A DNA stretch of 64,000 nt from Gillisella terrae. Its GTDB lineage: Bacteria > Pseudomonadota > Alphaproteobacteria > Rhizobiales > Rhizobiaceae. A program made the translations under genes and the position numbers. How positions within the stretch are numbered: position 1 is the first letter of the stretch; each line of letters opens with the position of its first letter. The notes below the pieces were generated by a model. That model saw only the letters and a program-made list of their open reading frames with translations, was not told the origin of the DNA and made no database searches. This document shows, one piece after another, positions 1-8,276 of this stretch. Location of the stretch: positions 124,001 through 188,000 of the forward strand of contig NZ_SSOA01000007.1 of NCBI RefSeq assembly GCF_004801395.1, written 5' to 3'.

Positions 1-1
1 C

Positions 2-898
2 ATGGCGATTACCGATACGGTATCGGTCATGCGCCGCGGTGAAATTGTTGCCACCCGCCGCACCAACAACACGACGGTTGAGGAATTGGCGGAGCTGATG
101 GTGGGCCGCCGCGTTTTGTTGCAGGTTGATAAACAGCCCGCCAGCCCGCGCGATGTTTTATTGTCCGTGCGCAATTTGACGGTCAAGGACAGTCGTGGCG
201 TGACCATGGTCGACAACGTGTCCTTCGAGGTGCGCGCTGGCGAAATCCTTGGTATTGCTGGTGTTGCTGGCAATGGTCAGAGCGAATTGCTGGAAGCCAT
301 TGCTGGTATTCGCAAGCCTGTGTCTGGCGAGATTTTCATCGAGGGCAAACCAGTGACCGGCTATGACCCGGCGCATCTGCGCAAGCTCGGCCTTGGTCAT
401 ATCCCGGAAGATCGCCACCATATGGGGCTGGTTTTGCCGTTTGAGGAAAGCCTCAACTCGATCTTGGGCTATCACCGTGATAGCCGTTACGGCAAAGGTG
501 TGTTTCTTGATCCCAAAGCTGTCCGCAAGGCGGCAGAGGTCGAGATTGCCAAATATGACATTCGCCCACCCAATCCTCGGCTGAAAACGGCCAATTTCTC
601 TGGTGGCAACCAGCAGAAAGTTGTTGTGGCGCGCGAAATCGAGCGTGATCCCAAATTGTTGCTGATCGGCCAGCCCACCCGTGGTGTCGATATTGGCGCG
701 ATTGAGTTTATTCACCGCCGGATTATTGAGACACGCGATGCAGGCAAGGCGCTGCTGCTGGTGTCCGTTGAACTGGACGAAATTCGCGCGCTGTCCGACC
801 GGATTCTGGTGATGTTTGCCGGAAAAGTCGTGGGTGAAAAGACGGCAGATGCCGATGAACAGACGCTGGGCCTGATGATGGCCGGCATTGCCGCTTGA
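2..898 (+). CDS. Nucleoside/sugar ABC transporter ATPase, C-terminal part (cut by window edge)
   Basis: This is the end of a double-NBD ATPase of the RbsA/YufO type, which powers import through the two permeases that follow. The 5' end lies before the window, so the methionine at base 2 is probably internal. The first 46 visible residues look like the tail of the first ATPase domain. The second domain has a Walker-A-like GVAGNGQSE (about 88-95, lysine replaced), the signature FSGGNQQK (199-206) and LLIGQPTRGVD, where the usual Walker B acid is missing. A weakened second NBD is normal in this family. The nucleoside assignment comes from the cdd, punA, deoC and deoA genes downstream rather than from the ATPase itself. 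Confidence 0.9.
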   Translation: MAITDTVSVMRRGEIVATRRTNNTTVEELAELMVGRRVLLQVDKQPASPRDVLLSVRNLTVKDSRGVTMVDNVSFEVRAGEILGIAGVAGNGQSELLEAIAGIRKPVSGEIFIEGKPVTGYDPAHLRKLGLGHIPEDRHHMGLVLPFEESLNSILGYHRDSRYGKGVFLDPKAVRKAAEVEIAKYDIRPPNPRLKTANFSGGNQQKVVVAREIERDPKLLLIGQPTRGVDIGAIEFIHRRIIETRDAGKALLLVSVELDEIRALSDRILVMFAGKVVGEKTADADEQTLGLMMAGIAA

Positions 899-905
899 GG
901 TTTTG

Positions 906-2003
906 ATGAGTACCGCTTCCATTCCATTGCCAAACTGGATCACCTATGGCCTTTTGCCACTGATCAACCTGCTGTTGGCGTTTTTAATCTCCGGTGTTGT
1001 TGTCTGGATTATTGGCGAAAACCCTTGGGAAGCCCTGGAGTTGATGCTGCAAGGGGCCTTGGGGCGCGGCGAGGGCATTGGCTTTACCCTCTATTATGCC
1101 ACCAATTTTATTTTCACAGGTCTTTCTGTGGCCGTGGCCTATCATGCGGGCCTGTTCAATATCGGCTCTGAAGGTCAGGCCTATGTGGGTGGTCTTGGGG
1201 CGGCGCTGGTGGCGCTGGCGCTGGATCATTATTGTCCGTGGTATGTCACCATGCCGTTTGCCATCATCGGTGCGGCGCTGTTTGGTGCGGCCTGGGCGCT
1301 TATTCCGGCCTGGCTGCAAGCCAAGCGCGGCAGCCACGTGGTCATCACCACCATCATGTTCAACTTTATCGCTTCGGCGCTGATGGTCTATCTGCTGGTG
1401 CATGTGCTGATCGTGCCGGGCAAGATGGCCCCGGAAACCAGAATGTTTCTGGAAGGTGGTCAATTGCCCAAGCTGGATTGGCTGATGGCGCTGTTTGGCC
1501 TGAAGTTGGGGCCTGCACCTTTCAACGTGTCTTTCCTGATTGCACTGGTGATGTGCGCTCTGGTCTGGGTGCTGATCTGGCGCACCAAGCTGGGCTATGA
1601 AATGCGCACACTGGGCATCAGCCGCACGGCCGCAAGTTACGCTGGCATCTCCTACGTCAAGATTGTCATGATCACCATGCTGATCTCCGGTGGCTTGGCG
1701 GGCATGATGGCGCTCAACGTGGTCATGGGCTCGTCGCAGCGTTTGCAGGTGGAGTTTGTTGGTGGTGCGGGCTTTGTCGGTATTGCCGTGAGTCTGATGG
1801 GGCGCAGCCATCCGCTGGGGATCATCGTTGCCGGTATTTTGTTTGGTATCCTCTATCAGGGCGGCGCCGAACTGTCGTTTGATATGCCCAACATCACCCG
1901 TGATATGATTGTGGTCATTCAGGGTCTGGTGATCCTGTTTGCGGGCGCGTTGGAATTCATGTTCCGCCCGGCGCTGGTGCGCCTCTATCAGAAACTGTCC
2001 TAA
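906..2003 (+). CDS. ABC transporter permease, nucleoside/sugar type (first subunit)
   Basis: A 365-residue, very hydrophobic inner-membrane protein of the BPD_transp_2 family (YufP/RbsC-like), with about eight to ten membrane segments. The text FNIGSEGQAYVGGLG near residue 85 is typical of the YufP/NupP branch, which takes up nucleosides. I chose the ATG at 906 because GAGG lies just upstream; an in-frame TTG at 888 overlaps the ATPase gene and is less likely. The start is 7 bases after the ATPase stop, so the genes are co-transcribed. It pairs with the next permease to make a heterodimeric channel. Confidence 0.9.
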   Translation: MSTASIPLPNWITYGLLPLINLLLAFLISGVVVWIIGENPWEALELMLQGALGRGEGIGFTLYYATNFIFTGLSVAVAYHAGLFNIGSEGQAYVGGLGAALVALALDHYCPWYVTMPFAIIGAALFGAAWALIPAWLQAKRGSHVVITTIMFNFIASALMVYLLVHVLIVPGKMAPETRMFLEGGQLPKLDWLMALFGLKLGPAPFNVSFLIALVMCALVWVLIWRTKLGYEMRTLGISRTAASYAGISYVKIVMITMLISGGLAGMMALNVVMGSSQRLQVEFVGGAGFVGIAVSLMGRSHPLGIIVAGILFGILYQGGAELSFDMPNITRDMIVVIQGLVILFAGALEFMFRPALVRLYQKLS

Positions 2004-2016
2004 AGGAGCGCTCGAC

Positions 2017-2988
2017 ATGGAAAATTTCGATATGTTCGTCAGCATTCTTGGCTCGACAGTGCGTCTCTCCATTCCTCTGATCTTTACCGCCCTTGCCGGG
2101 CTGTTTTCCGAGCGCGCCGGGATATTTGATATTGGTCTGGAGGGAAAAATGCTGGCAGGCGCGTTTGCGGCCGCCTGTGTTGCTTACCTCACCGGTTCCG
2201 CTTGGGCAGGTCTTGCCGGTGGCATTGGTGTTTCCATTGCCTTTTCCCTCATCCACGGCTTTGCCTCGATCACCAATCGCGGCAATCAGATTATTTCCGG
2301 TGTGGCGCTCAATTTTGTGGCGGCTGGCCTGACGGCAGTGCTGGGGCAGGCGTGGTTCAGTCAGGGTGGGCGTACTCCGCAACTGTCGTTTGATGCCCGC
2401 TTTATGCCGATTACGCTGCCTGGCGTGGACATGATGCGCAACGTGCCTATTCTTGGGCCGATCTATACGGATGTCATTTCGGGCAACAATGCCCTGACCT
2501 ATCTGGCGTTTGCTGCCGTCCCCTTGAGCTGGTGGGTGCTATATCGCACCCGCTTTGGCCTTCGCCTGCGGGCTGTGGGTGAAAATCCCGGTGCGGTGGA
2601 TACGGCTGGCATTTCGGTTTCATGGCTGCGTTACCGGGCGGTGATTGTGGCCGGTTTTCTCTGCGGTTTTTCCGGGGCCTATCTGGCCATTGCCCAATCG
2701 GCTGCCTTTATTCGTGATATGTCGGCGGGCAAGGGCTATATTGCGCTGGCGGCGCTGATTTTTGCCAAGTGGAAGCCGGTGCCGGTGTTGTTTGCCTGCC
2801 TGTTGTTTGGCTTTCTCGATGCGATGGCCAATTTCATGCAAGGAAAGTCGGTGCCGGGCATTGGCGAAGTGCCGGTGCAGATTTTCCAGGCACTTCCCTA
2901 TATTCTTACCTGTATTCTGCTGGCCGGATTTATTGGCGTTGCCAATGCCCCGAAAGCCGGTGGCGTGCCCTATGTGAAGGAACGTTGA
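2017..2988 (+). CDS. ABC transporter permease, nucleoside/sugar type (second subunit)
   Basis: A 323-residue permease of the BPD_transp_2 family (YufQ/NupQ-like), the partner of the permease just upstream. The segment FDIGLEGKMLAGAFAA near residue 40 is the equivalent of the conserved FNIGxEGQ region of its partner. It has about eight membrane spans. The ATG at 2017 is preceded by AAGGAG (2002-2007), a clear ribosome binding site, so longer in-frame starts from 1939 that overlap the first permease are unlikely. The periplasmic binding protein of the system is not in the window and is presumably encoded upstream of base 1. Confidence 0.9.
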   Translation: MENFDMFVSILGSTVRLSIPLIFTALAGLFSERAGIFDIGLEGKMLAGAFAAACVAYLTGSAWAGLAGGIGVSIAFSLIHGFASITNRGNQIISGVALNFVAAGLTAVLGQAWFSQGGRTPQLSFDARFMPITLPGVDMMRNVPILGPIYTDVISGNNALTYLAFAAVPLSWWVLYRTRFGLRLRAVGENPGAVDTAGISVSWLRYRAVIVAGFLCGFSGAYLAIAQSAAFIRDMSAGKGYIALAALIFAKWKPVPVLFACLLFGFLDAMANFMQGKSVPGIGEVPVQIFQALPYILTCILLAGFIGVANAPKAGGVPYVKER

Positions 2989-2989
2989 T

Positions 2990-3391
2990 ATGGCGCAGAT
3001 CGCGCAGGATTTGTTCGAAGCGGCGCGTGATGCCATGCAGCATGCGCACGCGCCCTATTCCAAATTCCCGGTTGGGGCCGCCATTCGCGCTGAAGATGGC
3101 AAGATTTACACCGGGGCCAATATCGAAAACCTATCCTTTCCGCAGGGCTGGTGCGCTGAGCCAACCGCCATCGGCTGCATGGTCATGGGCGGGGCCAGGC
3201 AGATTGTCGAAATCGCCGTGATTGCTGAAAAGCTGGCCCTTTGCCCACCTTGCGGTGGCTGCCGCCAGAAAATCCGCGAATTTGCCTCCGTGGATACCAA
3301 AATCTACCTCTGCGATGAGGTGGGTGTGCAAAAAACCATGACCATGGATGAGCTTTTGCCGTTTAGCTTCCAGACGGATACACTCGGATGA
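2990..3391 (+). CDS. cdd: Cytidine deaminase
   Basis: A cytosolic zinc enzyme that turns cytidine or deoxycytidine into uridine or deoxyuridine and ammonia. The 133-residue length is that of the homotetrameric short form. The substrate motif NIEN is at 44-47. Zinc ligands are Cys55 (in CAEPTA), Cys88 and Cys91 (in CPPCGGC), with catalytic Glu57. The usual arginine after CAE is a proline here, a mild variation. The gene starts one base after the permease stop and its last four bases overlap the start of the phosphorylase gene, so translation is coupled. Its place directly after the permeases supports nucleosides as the transported substrate. Confidence 0.95.
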   Translation: MAQIAQDLFEAARDAMQHAHAPYSKFPVGAAIRAEDGKIYTGANIENLSFPQGWCAEPTAIGCMVMGGARQIVEIAVIAEKLALCPPCGGCRQKIREFASVDTKIYLCDEVGVQKTMTMDELLPFSFQTDTLG

Positions 3392-4182
3392 TCCCAGCCG
3401 CTGACCTGCTGATTGATCGGCTGAACGGGCTTTTGCCGCGCGTTGCCATTGTGCTTGGCTCGGGCCTCGGTGGTTTGGTGGACGAGGTTGAAGGTGCCAT
3501 CCACGTTCCCTATAGCGATCTTCCGGGCTTTCCTGAGGGTGGGGTTTCTGGCCATGCCAAGCAATTGGTAGCCGGAAGTTTTGCGGGCATTCCGGTGATC
3601 ATGCTGGCAGGCCGTGTGCATTATTATGAAAAAGGCGATGCCTCCGCCATGCGCCTGCCGCTTGAGGTGTTGGCGGCATTGGGCGTGACCACGCTGATCC
3701 TGACCAATGCAGCCGGTTCCCTGCGCGAGGATATGCCGCCGGGATCTGTGATGCAGATCACCGATCACATCAATTTTTCCGGCTTCAACCCGCTGATTGG
3801 CGAGCCAAGCGATGCGCGTTTTGTGGGCATGACCCAGGCTTATGACGCGGATTTGATGCAAGCCATGCGACAGGCTGCCATTGATGAAGACATTGCTTTG
3901 TCATCTGGTGTCTATATGTGGTTTTCGGGGCCAAGCTTTGAAACGCCTGCGGAAATTCGCATGGCGCGCACGCTGGGCGCTGATGCCGTTGGCATGTCCA
4001 CAGTACCCGAAGTGATTTTAGCCCGGTTCCTGGGCTTGAAAGTCGCGGCAGCATCGGTGATTACCAATTTCGGTGCGGGAATGACCGGGGCAGAACTGAG
4101 CCATGAAGAAACCAAAGACATGGCACCGATTGGCGGTCAGCGGTTGGCCGCAATATTGAAGAGAATGCTCAAGCAATTTTAG
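3388..4182 (+). CDS. punA: Purine nucleoside phosphorylase (trimeric PNP-II family)
   Basis: This enzyme splits purine (deoxy)nucleosides with phosphate to give a free base and (deoxy)ribose 1-phosphate. At 264 residues it matches the trimeric PunA/XapA family, not hexameric DeoD. Family marks are VLGSGLGGLVDEV near the N-terminus (phosphate-binding serine), SGHAKQLVAG and AGRVHYYEKG, NAAGSLREDMPPG, and GMSTVPEVILARFLG. Its ATG overlaps the cdd stop by four bases. Whether it prefers adenosine, guanosine/inosine or xanthosine cannot be read with certainty here. Confidence 0.92.
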   Translation: MIPAADLLIDRLNGLLPRVAIVLGSGLGGLVDEVEGAIHVPYSDLPGFPEGGVSGHAKQLVAGSFAGIPVIMLAGRVHYYEKGDASAMRLPLEVLAALGVTTLILTNAAGSLREDMPPGSVMQITDHINFSGFNPLIGEPSDARFVGMTQAYDADLMQAMRQAAIDEDIALSSGVYMWFSGPSFETPAEIRMARTLGADAVGMSTVPEVILARFLGLKVAAASVITNFGAGMTGAELSHEETKDMAPIGGQRLAAILKRMLKQF

Positions 4183-4238
4183 GCCGCGGTGGTGTGCCTT
4201 ACGATCAATTGCCTGATAGATCATTGGGAGTACAGACC

Positions 4239-5012
4239 ATGGATACTCGTGAATTGCGCGTTTGCGCAGCCGTCGCCTTGTCGGTTCTGGATCTGACCAA
4301 TCTGAAAGATGATTGCACAGCAAAAGATATTGATGATCTGTGCGCCAAGGCGTTCACAGGTTTTGGCAACACGGCAGCCATTTGCATCTGGCCGCGCTTT
4401 ATTGCGCAAGCGCGCAACATTCTGGGCGCTGACAGTCTGGTCAAAATCGCAACCGTGGTCAATTTCCCCTCAGGCGATCTGGAGGTTGCCGAAGTGGTGG
4501 CGGAAACGCAAAAAGCCATTACGGACGGTGCCGATGAGATTGATCTGGTCATTCCCTATCGTAAACTGATCGGCGGTGATGAGGGTGCGGTGTCTGAGAT
4601 GGTCCGCGCGGTTCGCGCCGTGATCAAAGCGCCGGTGATTTTGAAGGTCATTCTGGAAACCGGCGAGTTGAAGGATATGGCGCTGATCCGCACCGCGTCG
4701 TCGCTGGCCATTGCCGAAGGTGCCGATTTTATCAAGACATCGACCGGCAAAGTCGCGGTCAATGCCACGCTGGAAGCGGCAGACATCATGCTGCAAGCCA
4801 TCCGCGATAGCGGCAAGAATGTTGGTTTCAAGCCAGCAGGCGGCATTTCCACCGTCAAGGATGCGCGGCTCTATTTCCGCCATGTCAACGCCATCATGGG
4901 CGAGGATTGGCTGATGCCATCGACCTTCCGCTTTGGTGCCTCTGGCCTGCTTAATGATATTCTCGCAGTGCTGAGTGGCGAAAAATCCTCCGAGCCGACA
5001 AGCGATTATTAA
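4239..5012 (+). CDS. deoC: Deoxyribose-phosphate aldolase
   Basis: Cleaves 2-deoxyribose 5-phosphate to acetaldehyde and glyceraldehyde 3-phosphate, feeding nucleoside sugar into central metabolism. The 257-residue protein (from ATG 4239, with a GGGAG site upstream at about 4226-4230) keeps the class I aldolase residues: Asp102 in DLVIPYRKL, Schiff-base Lys166 in FIKTSTGK, and Lys198 in FKPAGG. These match Asp102, Lys167 and Lys201 of the E. coli enzyme. A start at 4194 is possible but adds 15 non-conserved residues. The stop is one base before the ATG of deoA. No phosphopentomutase (deoB) gene lies beside it. Confidence 0.95.
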   Translation: MDTRELRVCAAVALSVLDLTNLKDDCTAKDIDDLCAKAFTGFGNTAAICIWPRFIAQARNILGADSLVKIATVVNFPSGDLEVAEVVAETQKAITDGADEIDLVIPYRKLIGGDEGAVSEMVRAVRAVIKAPVILKVILETGELKDMALIRTASSLAIAEGADFIKTSTGKVAVNATLEAADIMLQAIRDSGKNVGFKPAGGISTVKDARLYFRHVNAIMGEDWLMPSTFRFGASGLLNDILAVLSGEKSSEPTSDY

Positions 5013-5013
5013 G

Positions 5014-6321
5014 ATGACGCCTCTGGAGGTTATTCGCCGCAAACGCGATGGCATGGCGTTGAGCCCTGATGAGATCGCTCTTTTCATTCGGGCATTAAGC
5101 CGCGATGAACTGTCAGAGGGGCAGATTGCCGCCTTCGCCATGGCGGTGTTTTTGCGCGGCATGAATGAGGCGGAAACCGTGGCGCTGACACTTGCCATGC
5201 GCGATAGCGGCACGGTGCTGTCTTTTGCCAATGCGGGCCGTCCGATTTGCGATAAACATTCGACCGGTGGGGTTGGCGATAATGTGTCGCTGATGCTGGC
5301 TCCGATGATGGCGGCCTGCGGTTTGAGCGTGCCGATGATTTCGGGCCGTGGCCTTGGCCACACCGGCGGCACATTGGATAAGCTGGAATCCATCCCCGGC
5401 TATAATATTGCCCCCGATTCTGAGAGATTTCATCGCCTTGTCGATGAGGTGGGCTGCGCCATCATCGGCCAGACAGCCGATCTCGCCCCGGCAGACAAGC
5501 GGCTTTATGCCGTGCGCGATGTGACGGCAACGGTGGAATCAGTGCCGCTGATAACCGCTTCTATCCTGTCGAAAAAGCTGGCGGCTGGCCTTGGCAGTCT
5601 GGTGCTGGATGTCAAGCTGGGCAATGGTGCATTCATGACGGATGTGAGCGAGGCGCGCGCGCTTGCGAAATCGCTGGTGGCGGTTGCCAATGGCGCAGGC
5701 ACCAAAACCTCTGCGCTTTTGACCGATATGAACGAGCCTCTGGCTGATGCCGCAGGCAATGCCGTGGAATTGCGCAATTGCATTGCCTTCCTGAAAGGCG
5801 AGAAGAGGGGAACCCGGCTTGAAGCCGTGACTGTGGCGCTGGGAGCAGAGATGCTTCTCAACGCTGGCGTGGAAAAGGACCATGGGCGGGCAGAGCAGCT
5901 CTGCCGCGACACCATTGCCTCAGGTCGCGCCTGCGATGTCTTTGCCCGCATGGTGCATGGTTTGGGCGGTCCTGTGGATCTGGTCGAGCGGGTTGATGAT
6001 TATCTGCCAAAGGCAGCCATCGAATTGCCGGTGCTGGCGCAAGACAGTGGCTTTTTGAGCCATATCGCGACCCGCGATATCGGCATGGCTGTGATTGATC
6101 TGGGCGGCGGGCGCAGGCGCGCCACCGATCAGATCGACCATAGTGTCGGCTTTAGCGGGTTTTTGCCCTTGGGTACGGCGGTGAACAAAGGTGATGCGCT
6201 GGCGATGGTTCATGCCAGAGATGAGCAAAGCGCTGAAAAGGCCAAAGAGACAATTATAGCCAGCTATGTTGTTTCAATCGAAGCCCCGCAGCCCCGCCCT
6301 GTGGTGCTGGAGCGCCTTTGA
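5014..6321 (+). CDS. deoA: Thymidine phosphorylase
   Basis: Reversible phosphorolysis of thymidine and deoxyuridine to base plus deoxyribose 1-phosphate. The 435 residues match the DeoA family, with an all-alpha N-terminal domain and an alpha/beta domain. Phosphate-binding KHSTGGVGD is at 81-89 and the family signature GRGLGHTGGTLDKLE at 111-125. I prefer ATG 5014, one base after the deoC stop, over an in-frame GTG at 4975 inside deoC. It is the last gene of the salvage operon and converges on phnF with only 24 bases between them. No clear terminator is visible in that gap. Confidence 0.95.
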   Translation: MTPLEVIRRKRDGMALSPDEIALFIRALSRDELSEGQIAAFAMAVFLRGMNEAETVALTLAMRDSGTVLSFANAGRPICDKHSTGGVGDNVSLMLAPMMAACGLSVPMISGRGLGHTGGTLDKLESIPGYNIAPDSERFHRLVDEVGCAIIGQTADLAPADKRLYAVRDVTATVESVPLITASILSKKLAAGLGSLVLDVKLGNGAFMTDVSEARALAKSLVAVANGAGTKTSALLTDMNEPLADAAGNAVELRNCIAFLKGEKRGTRLEAVTVALGAEMLLNAGVEKDHGRAEQLCRDTIASGRACDVFARMVHGLGGPVDLVERVDDYLPKAAIELPVLAQDSGFLSHIATRDIGMAVIDLGGGRRRATDQIDHSVGFSGFLPLGTAVNKGDALAMVHARDEQSAEKAKETIIASYVVSIEAPQPRPVVLERL

Positions 6322-6345
6322 AGGTCAGAGCCTTGATATAAAGCT

Positions 6346-7113
6346 TCACGTCTCGATGGTGAATTGCACGCGATCAGCTGGAAAGCGTGTGACGGCATAT
6401 TGCACAGGTATCCCTTCGGGATCGGCGTTGAGGGCTTTGGTCACCAGCACAATGGCACCCGGCGAAAGGCCCAGTTCTTGCCGGTCACTGGGGTCGGCGT
6501 GGACGGCGCTCACTTCGGTCTTGATCCGCAGATAGTCGGCAAGGCCACAAGCAGCAAAGGCGGCGGTGACCGAGCCTGTTTTGCGATAGGCATCGTCTAT
6601 TCCGGCAAAGCGCTTGGCTGGAAACCAGCTGGTTGCGCGTGAAACCGGCTGACCATCAGCTTTGCGCAGGCCCTCCATGCGGATCACTTTTTCTCCCGGC
6701 TTGAGTTTGAGGTGGGCGGCCAATTCCGCCGTGGCTGGCTCCTCGGCGCTTTCCAGCAGCAATCCCTCCAGAATACGGGCCTGATCGCCGATGCCCGGCG
6801 TAAACCGCGTGCGCTTGGAGATCGGGAAGGTGATGCGGTCGCGGCGCTCAATCAGCGTGCCGCGTCCCTGCACGGCGCGTACAATGCCTTCTTGCGCGAG
6901 AGCGGCCAAGGCACTGCGCACCGTATGGCGATTAACCTCAAATTCTGCCGCCAGCACCGCCTCCGGCGGCACCATGCCGGTGGCATCATAAAGGCCATCA
7001 CTGATCGCGACACGAATCCGATCGGCAATCTGCCGCCAAAGCGCCACCCCCGTTTGTCGCTGGATGGCCTGCTTCGGGCTTGTCTGGTGGGGCAGGCTTT
7101 TTGATCCGGTCAT
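6346..7113 (-). CDS. phnF: Phosphonate operon repressor, GntR/HutC family
   Basis: A 255-residue transcription factor with an N-terminal winged helix (about 20-90; NRHTVRSALAALAQEGIVRAV is the recognition region) and a C-terminal UTRA ligand-binding domain (about 105-245). It is transcribed away from phnG with 84 bases between the starts, the usual place for the PhnF repressor. PhnF proteins repress phosphonate genes until phosphate is scarce or a ligand is present. An operator-like inverted repeat lies in the shared spacer, so it probably controls both phnG and itself. HutC and PhnF share fold and length; the neighbours decide for PhnF. Confidence 0.9.
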   Translation of the reverse strand: MTGSKSLPHQTSPKQAIQRQTGVALWRQIADRIRVAISDGLYDATGMVPPEAVLAAEFEVNRHTVRSALAALAQEGIVRAVQGRGTLIERRDRITFPISKRTRFTPGIGDQARILEGLLLESAEEPATAELAAHLKLKPGEKVIRMEGLRKADGQPVSRATSWFPAKRFAGIDDAYRKTGSVTAAFAACGLADYLRIKTEVSAVHADPSDRQELGLSPGAIVLVTKALNADPEGIPVQYAVTRFPADRVQFTIET

Positions 7114-7129
7114 GTCACACGCTTGTCAT
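7112..7129 (+). promoter_or_regulatory. Candidate Pho box upstream of phnG
   Basis: Two 7-base units, ATGTCAC and TTGTCAT, are separated by 4 bases, the exact 11-base period of PhoB sites (consensus CTGTCAT-N4-CTGTCAT). They match the consensus at 5 and 6 of 7 positions. The site overlaps the phnF start codon and lies about 70 bases before phnG, suited to PhoB activation of phnG under phosphate limitation. The match is by eye only. Confidence 0.6.
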
Positions 7130-7164
7130 TGCAGTTGGTTATCTATACTCTCAATTTGTATGGT

Positions 7165-7182
7165 TGTCTATATTAATAGACA
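7165..7182. promoter_or_regulatory. PhnF-type operator (inverted repeat)
   Basis: The sequence TGTCTATATTAATAGACA has 7-base perfect arms (TGTCTAT/ATAGACA) around a 4-base centre. It ends 15 bases before the phnG start, next to its GGAG site. A related half-site GGTTATCTATA at 7137-7147 repeats as GGTTGTCTATA at 7162-7172, 25 bases later. GntR/HutC regulators bind such short palindromes with a GTCTA/TAGAC core, so PhnF is the likely ligand. Confidence 0.6.
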
Positions 7183-7197
7183 TATGGAGCGACATTT

Positions 7198-7665
7198 ATG
7201 GTTGGCATGGCGAACAATGCAGCGCCAGATCAAGCGGCCCGCAAACGGGCCGTTGACCTTCTGGCTCAATCGACACTGGAGGAGTTGCGCGCCCTTTGGC
7301 ACACGCTACCGGAAAAGCCCGAAGCCGAATTTTTACGCGGTCCAGAAACGGGACTGGTGATGGTGCGTGGCCGCATTGGCGGCGGCGGGGCCGCTTTTAA
7401 TCTCGGAGAGGTCACAGTCACCCGCGCCACCTGCCGTCTGAAATCCGGCACCATTGGGCATGCCCACGCGCTGGGGACGCTGAAAGAAAAGGCAAAGCTG
7501 TCTGCCATTTTCGATGCGCTTTGGCAGCAGGGCGATCGCCGTCCGCAGATCGAAGTGCTTCTGACGAAGATCGAAAGTCGGATGATTGCTGCTGATGAGG
7601 TACGGGCGCGCGAAGTGGCGGCCACCAAGGTCGATTTCTTCACGATGGTACGGGGAGAGGATTGA
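7198..7665 (+). CDS. phnG: C-P lyase core subunit PhnG
   Basis: A small subunit (155 residues, normal length) of the PhnGHIJ core complex, which with PhnI helps couple alkylphosphonate to ATP-derived ribose triphosphate. Family text includes FLRGPETGLVMVRGRIGGGG near 45-65 and GEVTVTRATCRL followed by GTIGHAHALG. ATG 7198 has GGAG at 7186-7189. It opens a tightly packed series phnG-H-I and its stop overlaps the phnH start, so translation is coupled. Control by PhnF and probably PhoB is suggested by the sites in the upstream spacer. Confidence 0.95.
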   Translation: MVGMANNAAPDQAARKRAVDLLAQSTLEELRALWHTLPEKPEAEFLRGPETGLVMVRGRIGGGGAAFNLGEVTVTRATCRLKSGTIGHAHALGTLKEKAKLSAIFDALWQQGDRRPQIEVLLTKIESRMIAADEVRAREVAATKVDFFTMVRGED

Positions 7666-8273
7666 TGTCGATGAATCATGCGAGCCTGCTGGGCGGCTTT
7701 GCCGATCCGGTGTTTGATACGCAAGCCGTGTTTCGCGCCGTCATGGATGCCATGGCACGGCCGGGTCTTTTGCAAACCATGGATCGCCCGCTCGCGCCGC
7801 CTGCTCCTTTTGGTGAGGCGCAAGGCGCCATTGCCTTGACGCTTTGCGATCACGATGTTGGCGTCTGGCTGAGTACCGGCCTTGCCAAATCCCCCGTTGG
7901 AGCATGGATTGGTTTTCACACCGGTGCGCGTCTTGTGGAAGAAAAGAGCGCGTGTCAGTTCGCCTTTCTGGAGGCGGGAACCACGCGCCTGACCTTTAAT
8001 GCCTTTGCGCTGGGCAGTCAGGATTATCCAGACCGATCAACAACATTGGTGCTGGAACTGCCATCTTTGACCGGTGGGCCGGAGCTTGTTTTGCGCGGTC
8101 CCGGCATCAAGGAGCAGGTGGTGATTGCGCCCTGCGGTCTTCCCGAGAGCTTCTTGCTGCAATGGCAGGAAAACCATCAACAATTTCCCCGCGGTATCGA
8201 TCTGATTTTGACGTCTGGCCGTGATCTCATCGGCCTGCCGCGCAGCTGCACTATTTCGCTTAAGGAGTCCTGA
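7665..8273 (+). CDS. phnH: C-P lyase core subunit PhnH
   Basis: PhnH (202 residues) is a PLP-transferase-like fold without cofactor that docks on the PhnGIJ core. The N-terminal GGFADPVFDTQAVFRAVMDA is the family signature. ATG 7665 shares its A with the phnG stop (TGATG) and has GGGGAGAGG just upstream; a further ATG at 7671 is possible. The phnI start lies 3 bases after its stop. Needed for growth on phosphonates in the E. coli system; the same role is inferred here. Confidence 0.93.
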   Translation: MSMNHASLLGGFADPVFDTQAVFRAVMDAMARPGLLQTMDRPLAPPAPFGEAQGAIALTLCDHDVGVWLSTGLAKSPVGAWIGFHTGARLVEEKSACQFAFLEAGTTRLTFNAFALGSQDYPDRSTTLVLELPSLTGGPELVLRGPGIKEQVVIAPCGLPESFLLQWQENHQQFPRGIDLILTSGRDLIGLPRSCTISLKES

Positions 8274-8276
8274 GCC

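Noticed and set aside
158..943. Long minus-strand frame opposite the ABC ATPase, and similar long frames opposite the permeases, dnaK, the second phnE and guaA
   Set aside because: They are mirror frames of strongly conserved genes, rich in His, Gln and Arg, without domains or ribosome sites.
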